From Cinnamomum chago (lineage: Eukaryota; Streptophyta; Magnoliopsida; Laurales; Lauraceae), in NCBI GenBank assembly GCA_038049695.1, contig CP142452.1:31670501-31734500 (forward strand): a DNA stretch of 64,000 nucleotides, in the 5' to 3' direction. The translations under genes and the position numbers were made by a program. The first letter of the stretch is position 1, and every line of letters begins with the position of its first letter. Of this stretch, positions 11,127 to 21,738 are shown in pieces. The notes under the pieces were generated by a model that was given only the letters and a program-made list of their open reading frames with translations, did not search any database and was not told where the DNA came from.

Positions 11127-11303
11127 TAAGTTAACGATCTAACTTAAACCTACGTTTCATATGTACGGAAAATCCGGGATTCGGAACCTCCTTCCGTCAG
11201 TTCTTGCAAGTCATGAATGACTAGGTGTCCGTGCCCGTAAAGTTTCACGGGCGACGGAGCCAGTTAGCTCATTTTGGGCGCTTGGAGGCTTATTTTCTAG
11301 GTT
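11127..11303 (+). repeat. Monomer B1 (177 bp)
   Basis: Opens TAAGTTAACGATC, then TTTCATATGTACGG and CCTCCTTCCG. Ends with GCTCATTTTGGGCGC. Differs from A1 mainly at those last two motifs. Described in the first complete unit; later units repeat it. Confidence 0.9.
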
Positions 11304-11483
11304 TAAGCTAACGTTCTAACTTTTAAACCTACGTTTCAACTGTACGGACCATCCGGAATTTACAATCTCGATCTGTCAGTTCCGACAAGTAATGAATGAC
11401 TACGGACCCGTGCCCGTCAAATTTCACGGGCAACGGACCCCGTTTGCTCATTAAGGGGCCCCGGAGGCTCGTTTTCTAGATTT
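11304..11483 (+). repeat. Monomer B2 (180 bp)
   Basis: Extra bases in CTAACTTTTAAACC make it the longest type. Diagnostic GGACCATCCGG and AATTTACAATC; ends CATTAAGGGGCCCCGG. Indistinguishable by eye from A2. Confidence 0.9.
11411..11432. other. Inverted repeat TGCCCGT / ACGGGCA
   Basis: Seven-base arms with an 8-base loop. Present in B2/A2 and, with slight variation, in monomers containing CCGTGCCCGTCAAG followed by CACGGGCAACGG. Confidence 0.8.
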
Positions 11484-11661
11484 AAAGCTAACGTTCTAAC
11501 TTAAACCTACGTTTCAACCGTACGGGAAATCCGGTAATCGAATTCTCGTTCTGTCAGTTCCTGCAAGTCGTGAATGACTAGGAGCCCGTGCCCGTCAAGT
11601 CTCCCAGGCAACAGAGCCCGTTTGCTTATTTTGGGCGCCCGGACTTTCGTTTTCTATGTTT
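11484..11661 (+). repeat. Monomer B3 (178 bp)
   Basis: Diagnostic CCGGTAATCGAATTC, AAGTCGTGAATG and CTCCCAGGCAACAGAG. The A3 counterpart reads CAACGGAG at the last site. Confidence 0.9.
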
Positions 11662-11839
11662 TAAGCTAACGTTCTAACCTAAACTTACGTTTCGACTGTA
11701 CGTCCAATCCGGGATTCGGGATCTCGTGCCGTCAATTCCTGTAAGTCATGAATGACTAGGGGCCCGTGCCCGGCAAGTTTCTAGGGCAATTGAGCCCGCT
11801 TTCTCATTTTGGGCGCTTGGAGGCTCGTTTTCAAGGTTT
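11662..11839 (+). repeat. Monomer B4 (178 bp)
   Basis: Diagnostic CCTAAACTTACG, TGTACGTCCAATCC and GGGATCTCGTGCCG. I counted 89 G+C and 13 CpG in 178 bp. Contains the near-perfect dyad AGTCATGAATGACT. Confidence 0.9.
11744..11757. other. 14-nt dyad AGTCAT-GA-ATGACT
   Basis: Six-base arms around a 2-base centre. Conserved in many monomers at the same position. Shown here in B4 of unit 1. Confidence 0.8.
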
Positions 11840-12017
11840 TAAGCTAACGTTCTAACCTAAACCTAGCTTCCAACTGTGCGGGCAATCCGGGATTCGGAAT
11901 CTCATTCCGTCAGTTCCTATGAGCCATGAATGACTAGGGTCCCGTGCCCGTCAAGTTTCACGGTCAACAGATCCCATTTGGTCATTTTGTGCTCCCGGAG
12001 GCTCGTTTTCTAGGTTT
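11840..12017 (+). repeat. Monomer B5 (178 bp)
   Basis: Diagnostic CCTAGCTTCCAACTG, ATCTCATTCCG, CTATGAGCCATG and CACGGTCAACAGATCCC. Its front half resembles the front of A5. Confidence 0.9.
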
Positions 12018-12195
12018 TAAGATAACGTTTTAACTTCAACCAACGTCCCAACTGTACGGGCAATCCGAGATTCGGAATCTTGTTCCGTCAACTCCAGTAA
12101 GTCAGTTATAACTAGGGGCCCGTGCCCGTCAAGTTTCGAGGGCAACGGAGCCCGTTTTCTCATTTTGGGCGCTCGTAGGCACGTTTTATAGGGTT
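12018..12195 (+). repeat. Monomer B6 (178 bp), no full counterpart in block A
   Basis: Opens TAAGATAACGTTTTAAC, then CAACCAACGTCCC, AATCTTGTTCCG and a G/T variable site in GTCA(G/T)TTATAAC. Its tail, TTTCGAGGGCAACGG with GTTTTCTCA, is shared with the tail of A5. Confidence 0.9.
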
Positions 12196-12373
12196 TAAGC
12201 TAATGTTCTAACCTAAACCTACGTTTCAACTATACGGGCAATCCGGGATTTAGAATCTCGTTCTGTCAGTTCTTACAAGTCATGAATGAGTAGGGGCCCG
12301 TGGCTGTCAAGTATCACGGGCAACGGACCCCGTTTGCTGATTTTGTGCGCCCGGAGGTTCGTTTTCTAGGTTT
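12196..12373 (+). repeat. Monomer B7 (178 bp)
   Basis: Diagnostic CTAATGTTC, CAACTATACGG, GATTTAGAATC, GAATGAGTAGG and GTGGCTGTCAAG. Counterpart of A6, which reads GTGGCCGTCAAG in most units. Confidence 0.9.
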
Positions 12374-12550
12374 TAAGCTAACGTTCTAACTTAAATCTAC
12401 GTTCTAACTATACGGGCAATCCGGGACTCGTAATCTCGTTCCGTCAGTTCCTGTAAGTAATGAATGACTAGAGGCCCGTTTCGCCGAGTTTCAGGGGCAA
12501 CGGAGCCCGTTTGCTCATTTTGGGCTCATGGAAGTTTGTTTTCTAGGTTT
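12374..12550 (+). repeat. Monomer B8 (177 bp)
   Basis: Contains two copies of GTTCTAACT 18 bp apart, then GGGACTCGTAATC, CCCGTTTCGCCGAG and GGGCTCATGGAAG. Counterpart of the shortened A7. Confidence 0.9.
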
Positions 12551-12727
12551 TAAGTTAACGATCTAACTTAAACCTACGTTTCATATGTACGGAAAATCCG
12601 GGATTCGGAACCTCGTTCCGTCAGTTCTTGCAAGTCATGAATGACTAGGTGTCCGTGCCCGTAAAGTTTCACGGGCGACGGAGCCAGTTAGCTCGTTTTT
12701 GGGGCTTGGAGGCTTATTTTCTAGGTT
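12551..12727 (+). repeat. Monomer A1 (177 bp)
   Basis: Like B1 but reads ACCTCGTTCCG and GCTCGTTTTTGGGGC. The G at position 57 (ATTCGGAACC) becomes C in all A1 copies from 31178 onward. Confidence 0.9.
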
Positions 12728-12907
12728 TAAGCTAACGTTCTAACTTTTAAACCTACGTTTCAACTGTACGGACCATCCGGAATTTACAATCTCGATCTGT
12801 CAGTTCCGACAAGTAATGAATGACTACGGACCCGTGCCCGTCAAATTTCACGGGCAACGGACCCCGTTTGCTCATTAAGGGGCCCCGGAGGCTCGTTTTC
12901 TAGATTT
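12728..12907 (+). repeat. Monomer A2 (180 bp)
   Basis: Matches B2 by eye. Because A2 equals B2, this is where A and B can exchange without leaving a mark. Confidence 0.9.
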
Positions 12908-13085
12908 AAAGCTAACGTTCTAACTTAAACCTACGTTTCAACCGTACGGGAAATCCGGTAATCGAATTCTCGTTCTGTCAGTTCCTGCAAGTCGTGAATG
13001 ACTAGGAGCCCGTGCCCGTCAAGTCTCCCAGGCAACGGAGCCCGTTTGCTTATTTTGGGCGCCCGGACTTTCGTTTTCTATGTTT
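12908..13085 (+). repeat. Monomer A3 (178 bp)
   Basis: Matches B3 except CAACGGAG in place of CAACAGAG. Confidence 0.9.
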
Positions 13086-13264
13086 TAAGCTAACGTTCTA
13101 ACTTAAACTTACGTTTCGACTGTACGTGCAATCCGGGATTCGGAATCTCGTTGCGTCAATTCCTGTAAGTCATTAATGACTACGGGCCCGTGCCCGGCAA
13201 GTTTCTAGGGAAATGGAGCCCGCTTTCTCATTTTGGGCGCTCGGAGGAAAAATTTTCTAGGTTT
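13086..13264 (+). repeat. Monomer A4 (179 bp) with A5T4 marker
   Basis: Counterpart of B4 with CTAACTTAAACTTACG, TGTACGTGCAATCC, TCGTTGCGTC and CATTAATGACTAC. Near its end CTCG is replaced by AAAAA, giving GGAGGAAAAATTTT and one extra base. This is the best single marker of the HOR phase. Confidence 0.92.
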
Positions 13265-13291
13265 TAAGCTAACGTTCTAACCTAAACCTAG
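13257..13291. other. Inverted repeat CTAGGTTT / AAACCTAG spanning monomer start
   Basis: Eight-base arms with a 19-base AT-rich loop containing the TAAGCTAACGTTC motif. Many monomers keep TAGGTTT paired with AAACCTA. Both orientation switches of the window fall inside this element. Confidence 0.75.
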
Positions 13292-13442
13292 CATCCAACT
13301 GTGCGGGCAATCCGAGATTCGGAATCTCGTTCCGTCAGTTCCTGTGAGCCATGAATCACTAGGGTCCCATTCCCGTCAAGTTTCGAGGGCAACGGAGCCC
13401 GTTTTCTCAGTTTTGGCGCTCGGAGGCTCGTTTTCTAGGTTT
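13265..13442 (+). repeat. Monomer A5 (178 bp), B5/B6 hybrid
   Basis: Front half is B5-like (CCTAGCATCCAACTGTGCGG, GAGCCATGAATCACTAG, GGTCCC). The tail is B6-like (TTTCGAGGGCAACGG, GTTTTCTCA). This is the signature of an exchange between monomers 5 and 6 that removed one monomer. It holds a perfect 17-nt palindrome at 13313-13329. Confidence 0.88.
13313..13329. other. Perfect 17-nt palindrome in A5
   Basis: CGAGATTC, a central G, then GAATCTCG: 8-bp arms that can extrude a hairpin or be bound by a dimeric protein. Present in every A5. Most other monomers keep a shorter version (GATTC-G-GAATC). Confidence 0.85.
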
Positions 13443-13620
13443 TAAGCTAATGTTCTAACCTAAACCTACGTTTCAACTGTACGGGCAATCCGGGATTTAG
13501 AATCTCGTTCTGTCAGTTCTTACAAGTCATGAATGAGTAGGGGCCCGTGGCCGTCAAGTATCACGGGCAACGGACCCCGTTTCCTGATTTTGTGCGCCCG
13601 GATGCTCGTTTTCTAGGTTT
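13443..13620 (+). repeat. Monomer A6 (178 bp)
   Basis: Counterpart of B7: CTAATGTTC, GATTTAGAATC, GAATGAGTAGG. Differs at GTGGCCGTCAAG, GTTTCCTGATT and CCGGATGCTCG. Confidence 0.9.
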
Positions 13621-13779
13621 TAAGCTAACGTTCTAACTGTACGGGCAATCCGGGACTCGTAATCTCGTTCCGTCAGTTCCTGCAAGTCATGAATGACTAG
13701 ATGCCCGTTTCGCCGAGTTTTAGGGGCAACGGAGCCCGTTTGCTCATTTTGGGCTCATGGAGGTTTGTTTTCTAGGTTT
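13621..13779 (+). repeat. Monomer A7 (159 bp), internally deleted
   Basis: Counterpart of B8 lacking 18 bp: only one copy of GTTCTAACT remains, and it runs directly into GTACGGGC. Otherwise keeps GGGACTCGTAATC and CCCGTTTCGCCGAG. Ends GGGCTCATGGAGG. Confidence 0.9.
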
Positions 13780-16432
13780 TAAGTTAACGATCTAACTTAA
13801 ACCTACGTTTCATATGTACGGAAAATCCGGGATTCGGAACCTCCTTCCGTCAGTTCTTGCAAGTCATGAATGACTAGGTGTCCGTGCCCGTAAAGTTTCA
13901 CGGGCGACGGAGCCAGTTAGCTCATTTTGGGCGCTTGGAGGCTTATTTTCTAGGTTTAAGCTAACGTTCTAACTTTTAAACCTACGTTTCAACTGTACGG
14001 ACCATCCGGAATTTACAATCTCGATCTGTCAGTTCCGACAAGTAATGAATGACTACGGACCCGTGCCCGTCAAATTTCACGGGCAACGGACCCCGTTTGC
14101 TCATTAAGGGGCCCCGGAGGCTCGTTTTCTAGATTTAAAGCTAACGTTCTAACTTAAACCTACGTTTCAACCGTACGGGAAATCCGGTAATCGAATTCTC
14201 GTTCTGTCAGTTCCTGCAAGTCGTGAATGACTAGGAGCCCGTGCCCGTCAAGTCTCCCAGGCAACAGAGCCCGTTTGCTTATTTTGGGCGCCCGGACTTT
14301 CGTTTTCTATGTTTTAAGCTAACGTTCTAACCTAAACTTACGTTTCGACTGTACGTCCAATCCGGGATTCGGGATCTCGTGCCGTCAATTCCTGTAAGTC
14401 ATGAATGACTAGGGGCCCGTGCCCGGCAAGTTTCTAGGGCAATTGAGCCCGCTTTCTCATTTTGGGCGCTTGGAGGCTCGTTTTCAAGGTTTTAAGCTAA
14501 CGTTCTAACCTAAACCTAGCTTCCAACTGTGCGGGCAATCCGGGATTCGGAATCTCATTCCGTCAGTTCCTATGAGCCATGAATGACTAGGGTCCCGTGC
14601 CCGTCAAGTTTCACGGTCAACAGATCCCATTTGGTCATTTTGTGCTCCCGGAGGCTCGTTTTCTAGGTTTTAAGATAACGTTTTAACTTCAACCAACGTC
14701 CCAACTGTACGGGCAATCCGAGATTCGGAATCTTGTTCCGTCAACTCCAGTAAGTCAGTTATAACTAGGGGCCCGTGCCCGTCAAGTTTCGAGGGCAACG
14801 GAGCCCGTTTTCTCATTTTGGGCGCTCGTAGGCACGTTTTATAGGGTTTAAGCTAATGTTCTAACCTAAACCTACGTTTCAACTATACGGGCAATCCGGG
14901 ATTTAGAATCTCGTTCTGTCAGTTCTTACAAGTCATGAATGAGTAGGGGCCCGTGGCTGTCAAGTATCACGGGCAACGGACCCCGTTTGCTGATTTTGTG
15001 CGCCCGGAGGTTCGTTTTCTAGGTTTTAAGCTAACGTTCTAACTTAAATCTACGTTCTAACTATACGGGCAATCCGGGACTCGTAATCTCGTTCCGTCAG
15101 TTCCTGTAAGTAATGAATGACTAGAGGCCCGTTTCGCCGAGTTTCAGGGGCAACGGAGCCCGTTTGCTCATTTTGGGCTCATGGAAGTTTGTTTTCTAGG
15201 TTTTAAGTTAACGATCTAACTTAAACCTACGTTTCATATGTACGGAAAATCCGGGATTCGGAACCTCGTTCCGTCAGTTCTTGCAAGTCATGAATGACTA
15301 GGTGTCCGTGCCCGTAAAGTTTCACGGGCGACGGAGCCAGTTAGCTCGTTTTTGGGGCTTGGAGGCTTATTTTCTAGGTTTAAGCTAACGTTCTAACTTT
15401 TAAACCTACGTTTCAACTGTACGGACCATCCGGAATTTACAATCTCGATCTGTCAGTTCCGACAAGTAATGAATGACTACGGACCCGTGCCCGTCAAATT
15501 TCACGGGCAACGGACCCCGTTTGCTCATTAAGGGGCCCCGGAGGCTCGTTTTCTAGATTTAAAGCTAACGTTCTAACTTAAACCTACGTTTCAACCGTAC
15601 GGGAAATCCGGTAATCGAATTCTCGTTCTGTCAGTTCCTGCAAGTCGTGAATGACTAGGAGCCCGTGCCCGTCAAGTCTCCCAGGCAACGGAGCCCGTTT
15701 GCTTATTTTGGGCGCCCGGACTTTCGTTTTCTATGTTTTAAGCTAACGTTCTAACTTAAACTTACGTTTCGACTGTACGTGCAATCCGGGATTCGGAATC
15801 TCGTTGCGTCAATTCCTGTAAGTCATTAATGACTACGGGCCCGTGCCCGGCAAGTTTCTAGGGAAATGGAGCCCGCTTTCTCATTTTGGGCGCTCGGAGG
15901 AAAAATTTTCTAGGTTTTAAGCTAACGTTCTAACCTAAACCTAGCATCCAACTGTGCGGGCAATCCGAGATTCGGAATCTCGTTCCGTCAGTTCCTGTGA
16001 GCCATGAATCACTAGGGTCCCATTCCCGTCAAGTTTCGAGGGCAACGGAGCCCGTTTTCTCAGTTTTGGCGCTCGGAGGCTCGTTTTCTAGGTTTTAAGC
16101 TAATGTTCTAACCTAAACCTACGTTTCAACTGTACGGGCAATCCGGGATTTAGAATCTCGTTCTGTCAGTTCTTACAAGTCATGAATGAGTAGGGGCCCG
16201 TGGCCGTCAAGTATCACGGGCAACGGACCCCGTTTCCTGATTTTGTGCGCCCGGATGCTCGTTTTCTAGGTTTTAAGCTAACGTTCTAACTGTACGGGCA
16301 ATCCGGGACTCGTAATCTCGTTCCGTCAGTTCCTGCAAGTCATGAATGACTAGATGCCCGTTTCGCCGAGTTTTAGGGGCAACGGAGCCCGTTTGCTCAT
16401 TTTGGGCTCATGGAGGTTTGTTTTCTAGGTTT
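13780..16432 (+). repeat. HOR unit 2 (2653 bp)
   Basis: Left-cohort states at all three markers. No private substitution noticed by eye. Confidence 0.95.
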
Positions 16433-19085
16433 TAAGTTAACGATCTAACTTAAACCTACGTTTCATATGTACGGAAAATCCGGGATTCGGAACCTCCTTC
16501 CGTCAGTTCTTGCAAGTCATGAATGACTAGGTGTCCGTGCCCGTAAAGTTTCACGGGCGACGGAGCCAGTTAGCTCATTTTGGGCGCTTGGAGGCTTATT
16601 TTCTAGGTTTAAGCTAACGTTCTAACTTTTAAACCTACGTTTCAACTGTACGGACCATCCGGAATTTACAATCTCGATCTGTCAGTTCCGACAAGTAATG
16701 AATGACTACGGACCCGTGCCCGTCAAATTTCACGGGCAACGGACCCCGTTTGCTCATTAAGGGGCCCCGGAGGCTCGTTTTCTAGATTTAAAGCTAACGT
16801 TCTAACTTAAACCTACGTTTCAACCGTACGGGAAATCCGGTAATCGAATTCTCGTTCTGTCAGTTCCTGCAAGTCGTGAATGACTAGGAGCCCGTGCCCG
16901 TCAAGTCTCCCAGGCAACAGAGCCCGTTTGCTTATTTTGGGCGCCCGGACTTTCGTTTTCTATGTTTTAAGCTAACGTTCTAACCTAAACTTACGTTTCG
17001 ACTGTACGTCCAATCCGGGATTCGGGATCTCGTGCCGTCAATTCCTGTAAGTCATGAATAACTAGGGGCCCGTGCCCGGCAAGTTTCTAGGGCAATTGAG
17101 CCCGCTTTCTCATTTTGGGCGCTTAGAGGCTCGTTTTCAAGGTTTTAAGCTAACGTTCTAACCTAAACCTAGCTTCCAACTGTGCGGGCAATCCGGGATT
17201 CGGAATCTCATTCCGTCAGTTCCTATGAGCCATGAATGACTAGGGTCCCGTGCCCGTCAAGTTTCACGGTCAACAGATCCCATTTGGTCATTTTGTGCTC
17301 CCGGAGGCTCGTTTTCTAGGTTTTAAGATAACGTTTTAACTTCAACCAACGTCCCAACTGTACGGGCAATCCGAGATTCGGAATCTTGTTCCGTCAACTC
17401 CAGTAAGTCAGTTATAACTAGGGGCCCGTGCCCGTCAAGTTTCGAGGGCAACGGAGCCCGTTTTCTCATTTTGGGCGCTCGTAGGCACGTTTTATAGGGT
17501 TTAAGCTAATGTTCTAACCTAAACCTACGTTTCAACTATACGGGCAATCCGGGATTTAGAATCTCGTTCTGTCAGTTCTTACAAGTCATGAATGAGTAGG
17601 GGCCCGTGGCTGTCAAGTATCACGGGCAACGGACCCCGTTTGCTGATTTTGTGCGCCCGGAGGTTCGTTTTCTAGGTTTTAAGCTAACGTTCTAACTTAA
17701 ATCTACGTTCTAACTATACGGGCAATCCGGGACTCGTAATCTCGTTCCGTCAGTTCCTGTAAGTAATGAATGACTAGAGGCCCGTTTCGCCGAGTTTCAG
17801 GGGCAACGGAGCCCGTTTGCTCATTTTGGGCTCATGGAAGTTTGTTTTCTAGGTTTTAAGTTAACGATCTAACTTAAACCTACGTTTCATATGTACGGAA
17901 AATCCGGGATTCGGAACCTCGTTCCGTCAGTTCTTGCAAGTCATGAATGACTAGGTGTCCGTGCCCGTAAAGTTTCACGGGCGACGGAGCCAGTTAGCTC
18001 GTTTTTGGGGCTTGGAGGCTTATTTTCTAGGTTTAAGCTAACGTTCTAACTTTTAAACCTACGTTTCAACTGTACGGACCATCCGGAATTTACAATCTCG
18101 ATCTGTCAGTTCCGACAAGTAATGAATGACTACGGACCCGTGCCCGTCAAATTTCACGGGCAACGGACCCCGTTTGCTCATTAAGGGGCCCCGGAGGCTC
18201 GTTTTCTAGATTTAAAGCTAACGTTCTAACTTAAACCTACGTTTCAACCGTACGGGAAATCCGGTAATCGAATTCTCGTTCTGTCAGTTCCTGCAAGTCG
18301 TGAATGACTAGGAGCCCGTGCCCGTCAAGTCTCCCAGGCAACGGAGCCCGTTTGCTTATTTTGGGCGCCCGGACTTTCGTTTTCTATGTTTTAAGCTAAC
18401 GTTCTAACTTAAACTTACGTTTCGACTGTACGTGCAATCCGGGATTCGGAATCTCGTTGCGTCAATTCCTGTAAGTCATTAATGACTACGGGCCCGTGCC
18501 CGGCAAGTTTCTAGGGAAATGGAGCCCGCTTTCTCATTTTGGGCGCTCGGAGGAAAAATTTTCTAGGTTTTAAGCTAACGTTCTAACCTAAACCTAGCAT
18601 CCAACTGTGCGGGCAATCCGAGATTCGGAATCTCGTTCCGTCAGTTCCTGTGAGCCATGAATCACTAGGGTCCCATTCCCGTCAAGTTTCGAGGGCAACG
18701 GAGCCCGTTTTCTCAGTTTTGGCGCTCGGAGGCTCGTTTTCTAGGTTTTAAGCTAATGTTCTAACCTAAACCTACGTTTCAACTGTACGGGCAATCCGGG
18801 ATTTAGAATCTCGTTCTGTCAGTTCTTACAAGTCATGAATGAGTAGGGGCCCGTGGCCGTCAAGTATCACGGGCAACGGACCCCGTTTCCTGATTTTGTG
18901 CGCCCGGATGCTCGTTTTCTAGGTTTTAAGCTAACGTTCTAACTGTACGGGCAATCCGGGACTCGTAATCTCGTTCCGTCAGTTCCTGCAAGTCATGAAT
19001 GACTAGATGCCCGTTTCGCCGAGTTTTAGGGGCAACGGAGCCCGTTTGCTCATTTTGGGCTCATGGAGGTTTGTTTTCTAGGTTT
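16433..19085 (+). repeat. HOR unit 3 (2653 bp)
   Basis: Carries two rare G-to-A changes, at 17060 (GAATAACTAG) and 17125 (CTTAGAGG), shared only with unit 6. Confidence 0.95.
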
Positions 19086-21738
19086 TAAGTTAACGATCTA
19101 ACTTAAACCTACGTTTCATATGTACGGAAAATCCGGGATTCGGAACCTCCTTCCGTCAGTTCTTGCAAGTCATGAATGACTAGGTGTCCGTGCCCGTAAA
19201 GTTTCACGGGCGACGGAGCCAGTTAGCTCATTTTGGGCGCTTGGAGGCTTATTTTCTAGGTTTAAGCTAACGTTCTAACTTTTAAACCTACGTTTCAACT
19301 GTACGGACCATCCGGAATTTACAATCTCGATCTGTCAGTTCCGACAAGTAATGAATGACTACGGACCCGTGCCCGTCAAATTTCACGGGCAACGGACCCC
19401 GTTTGCTCATTAAGGGGCCCCGGAGGCTCGTTTTCTAGATTTAAAGCTAACGTTCTAACTTAAACCTACGTTTCAACCGTACGGGAAATCCGGTAATCGA
19501 ATTCTCGTTCTGTCAGTTCCTGCAAGTCGTGAATGACTAGGAGCCCGTGCCCGTCAAGTCTCCCAGGCAACAGAGCCCGTTTGCTTATTTTGGGCGCCCG
19601 GACTTTCGTTTTCTATGTTTTAAGCTAACGTTCTAACCTAAACTTACGTTTCGACTGTACGTCCAATCCGGGATTCGGGATCTCGTGCCGTCAATTCCTG
19701 TAAGTCATGAATGACTAGGGGCCCGTGCCCGGCAAGTTTCTAGGGCAATTGAGCCCGCTTTCTCATTTTGGGCGCTTGGAGGCTCGTTTTCAAGGTTTTA
19801 AGCTAACGTTCTAACCTAAACCTAGCTTCCAACTGTGCGGGCAATCCGGGATTCGGAATCTCATTCCGTCAGTTCCTATGAGCCATGAATGACTAGGGTC
19901 CCGTGCCCGTCAAGTTTCACGGTCAACAGATCCCATTTGGTCATTTTGTGCTCCCGGAGGCTCGTTTTCTAGGTTTTAAGATAACGTTTTAACTTCAACC
20001 AACGTCCCAACTGTACGGGCAATCCGAGATTCGGAATCTTGTTCCGTCAACTCCAGTAAGTCATTTATAACTAGGGGCCCGTGCCCGTCAAGTTTCGAGG
20101 GCAACGGAGCCCGTTTTCTCATTTTGGGCGCTCGTAGGCACGTTTTATAGGGTTTAAGCTAATGTTCTAACCTAAACCTACGTTTCAACTATACGGGCAA
20201 TCCGGGATTTAGAATCTCGTTCTGTCAGTTCTTACAAGTCATGAATGAGTAGGGGCCCGTGGCTGTCAAGTATCACGGGCAACGGACCCCGTTTGCTGAT
20301 TTTGTGCGCCCGGAGGTTCGTTTTCTAGGTTTTAAGCTAACGTTCTAACTTAAATCTACGTTCTAACTATACGGGCAATCCGGGACTCGTAATCTCGTTC
20401 CGTCAGTTCCTGTAAGTAATGAATGACTAGAGGCCCGTTTCGCCGAGTTTCAGGGGCAACGGAGCCCGTTTGCTCATTTTGGGCTCATGGAAGTTTGTTT
20501 TCTAGGTTTTAAGTTAACGATCTAACTTAAACCTACGTTTCATATGTACGGAAAATCCGGGATTCGGAACCTCGTTCCGTCAGTTCTTGCAAGTCATGAA
20601 TGACTAGGTGTCCGTGCCCGTAAAGTTTCACGGGCGACGGAGCCAGTTAGCTCGTTTTTGGGGCTTGGAGGCTTATTTTCTAGGTTTAAGCTAACGTTCT
20701 AACTTTTAAACCTACGTTTCAACTGTACGGACCATCCGGAATTTACAATCTCGATCTGTCAGTTCCGACAAGTAATGAATGACTACGGACCCGTGCCCGT
20801 CAAATTTCACGGGCAACGGACCCCGTTTGCTCATTAAGGGGCCCCGGAGGCTCGTTTTCTAGATTTAAAGCTAACGTTCTAACTTAAACCTACGTTTCAA
20901 CCGTACGGGAAATCCGGTAATCGAATTCTCGTTCTGTCAGTTCCTGCAAGTCGTGAATGACTAGGAGCCCGTGCCCGTCAAGTCTCCCAGGCAACGGAGC
21001 CCGTTTGCTTATTTTGGGCGCCCGGACTTTCGTTTTCTATGTTTTAAGCTAACGTTCTAACTTAAACTTACGTTTCGACTGTACGTGCAATCCGGGATTC
21101 GGAATCTCGTTGCGTCAATTCCTGTAAGTCATTAATGACTACGGGCCCGTGCCCGGCAAGTTTCTAGGGAAATGGAGCCCGCTTTCTCATTTTGGGCGCT
21201 CGGAGGAAAAATTTTCTAGGTTTTAAGCTAACGTTCTAACCTAAACCTAGCATCCAACTGTGCGGGCAATCCGAGATTCGGAATCTCGTTCCGTCAGTTC
21301 CTGTGAGCCATGAATCACTAGGGTCCCATTCCCGTCAAGTTTCGAGGGCAACGGAGCCCGTTTTCTCAGTTTTGGCGCTCGGAGGCTCGTTTTCTAGGTT
21401 TTAAGCTAATGTTCTAACCTAAACCTACGTTTCAACTGTACGGGCAATCCGGGATTTAGAATCTCGTTCTGTCAGTTCTTACAAGTCATGAATGAGTAGG
21501 GGCCCGTGGCCGTCAAGTATCACGGGCAACGGACCCCGTTTCCTGATTTTGTGCGCCCGGATGCTCGTTTTCTAGGTTTTAAGCTAACGTTCTAACTGTA
21601 CGGGCAATCCGGGACTCGTAATCTCGTTCCGTCAGTTCCTGCAAGTCATGAATGACTAGATGCCCGTTTCGCCGAGTTTTAGGGGCAACGGAGCCCGTTT
21701 GCTCATTTTGGGCTCATGGAGGTTTGTTTTCTAGGTTT
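19086..21738 (+). repeat. HOR unit 4 (2653 bp)
   Basis: B6 marker is T at 20064 (GTCATTTAT), unlike units 3 and 5 but like unit 7. Confidence 0.95.

Larger units (their letters stand above)
11127..13779 (+). repeat. HOR unit 1 (2653 bp, B+A)
   Basis: First complete unit, taken as reference. Marker states: B6 GTCAGTTAT, B8 AATGACTAG, A1 ATTCGGAAC (left cohort). Confidence 0.95.

Noticed and set aside
11290..11310. Plant-type telomere repeat from TTTAGG/CTAAACC-like motifs
   Set aside because: AAACCTA and TAGGTTT occur once per monomer as part of the satellite, never in tandem TTTAGGG arrays.
11127..13779. CENP-B box
   Set aside because: The core TTCGNNNNANNCGGG was looked for. The nearest match, TTCAACTGTACGGG, is one base short and lacks key bases; the TTCGACTGTACG version in A4/B4 also lacks the A and CGGG spacing.
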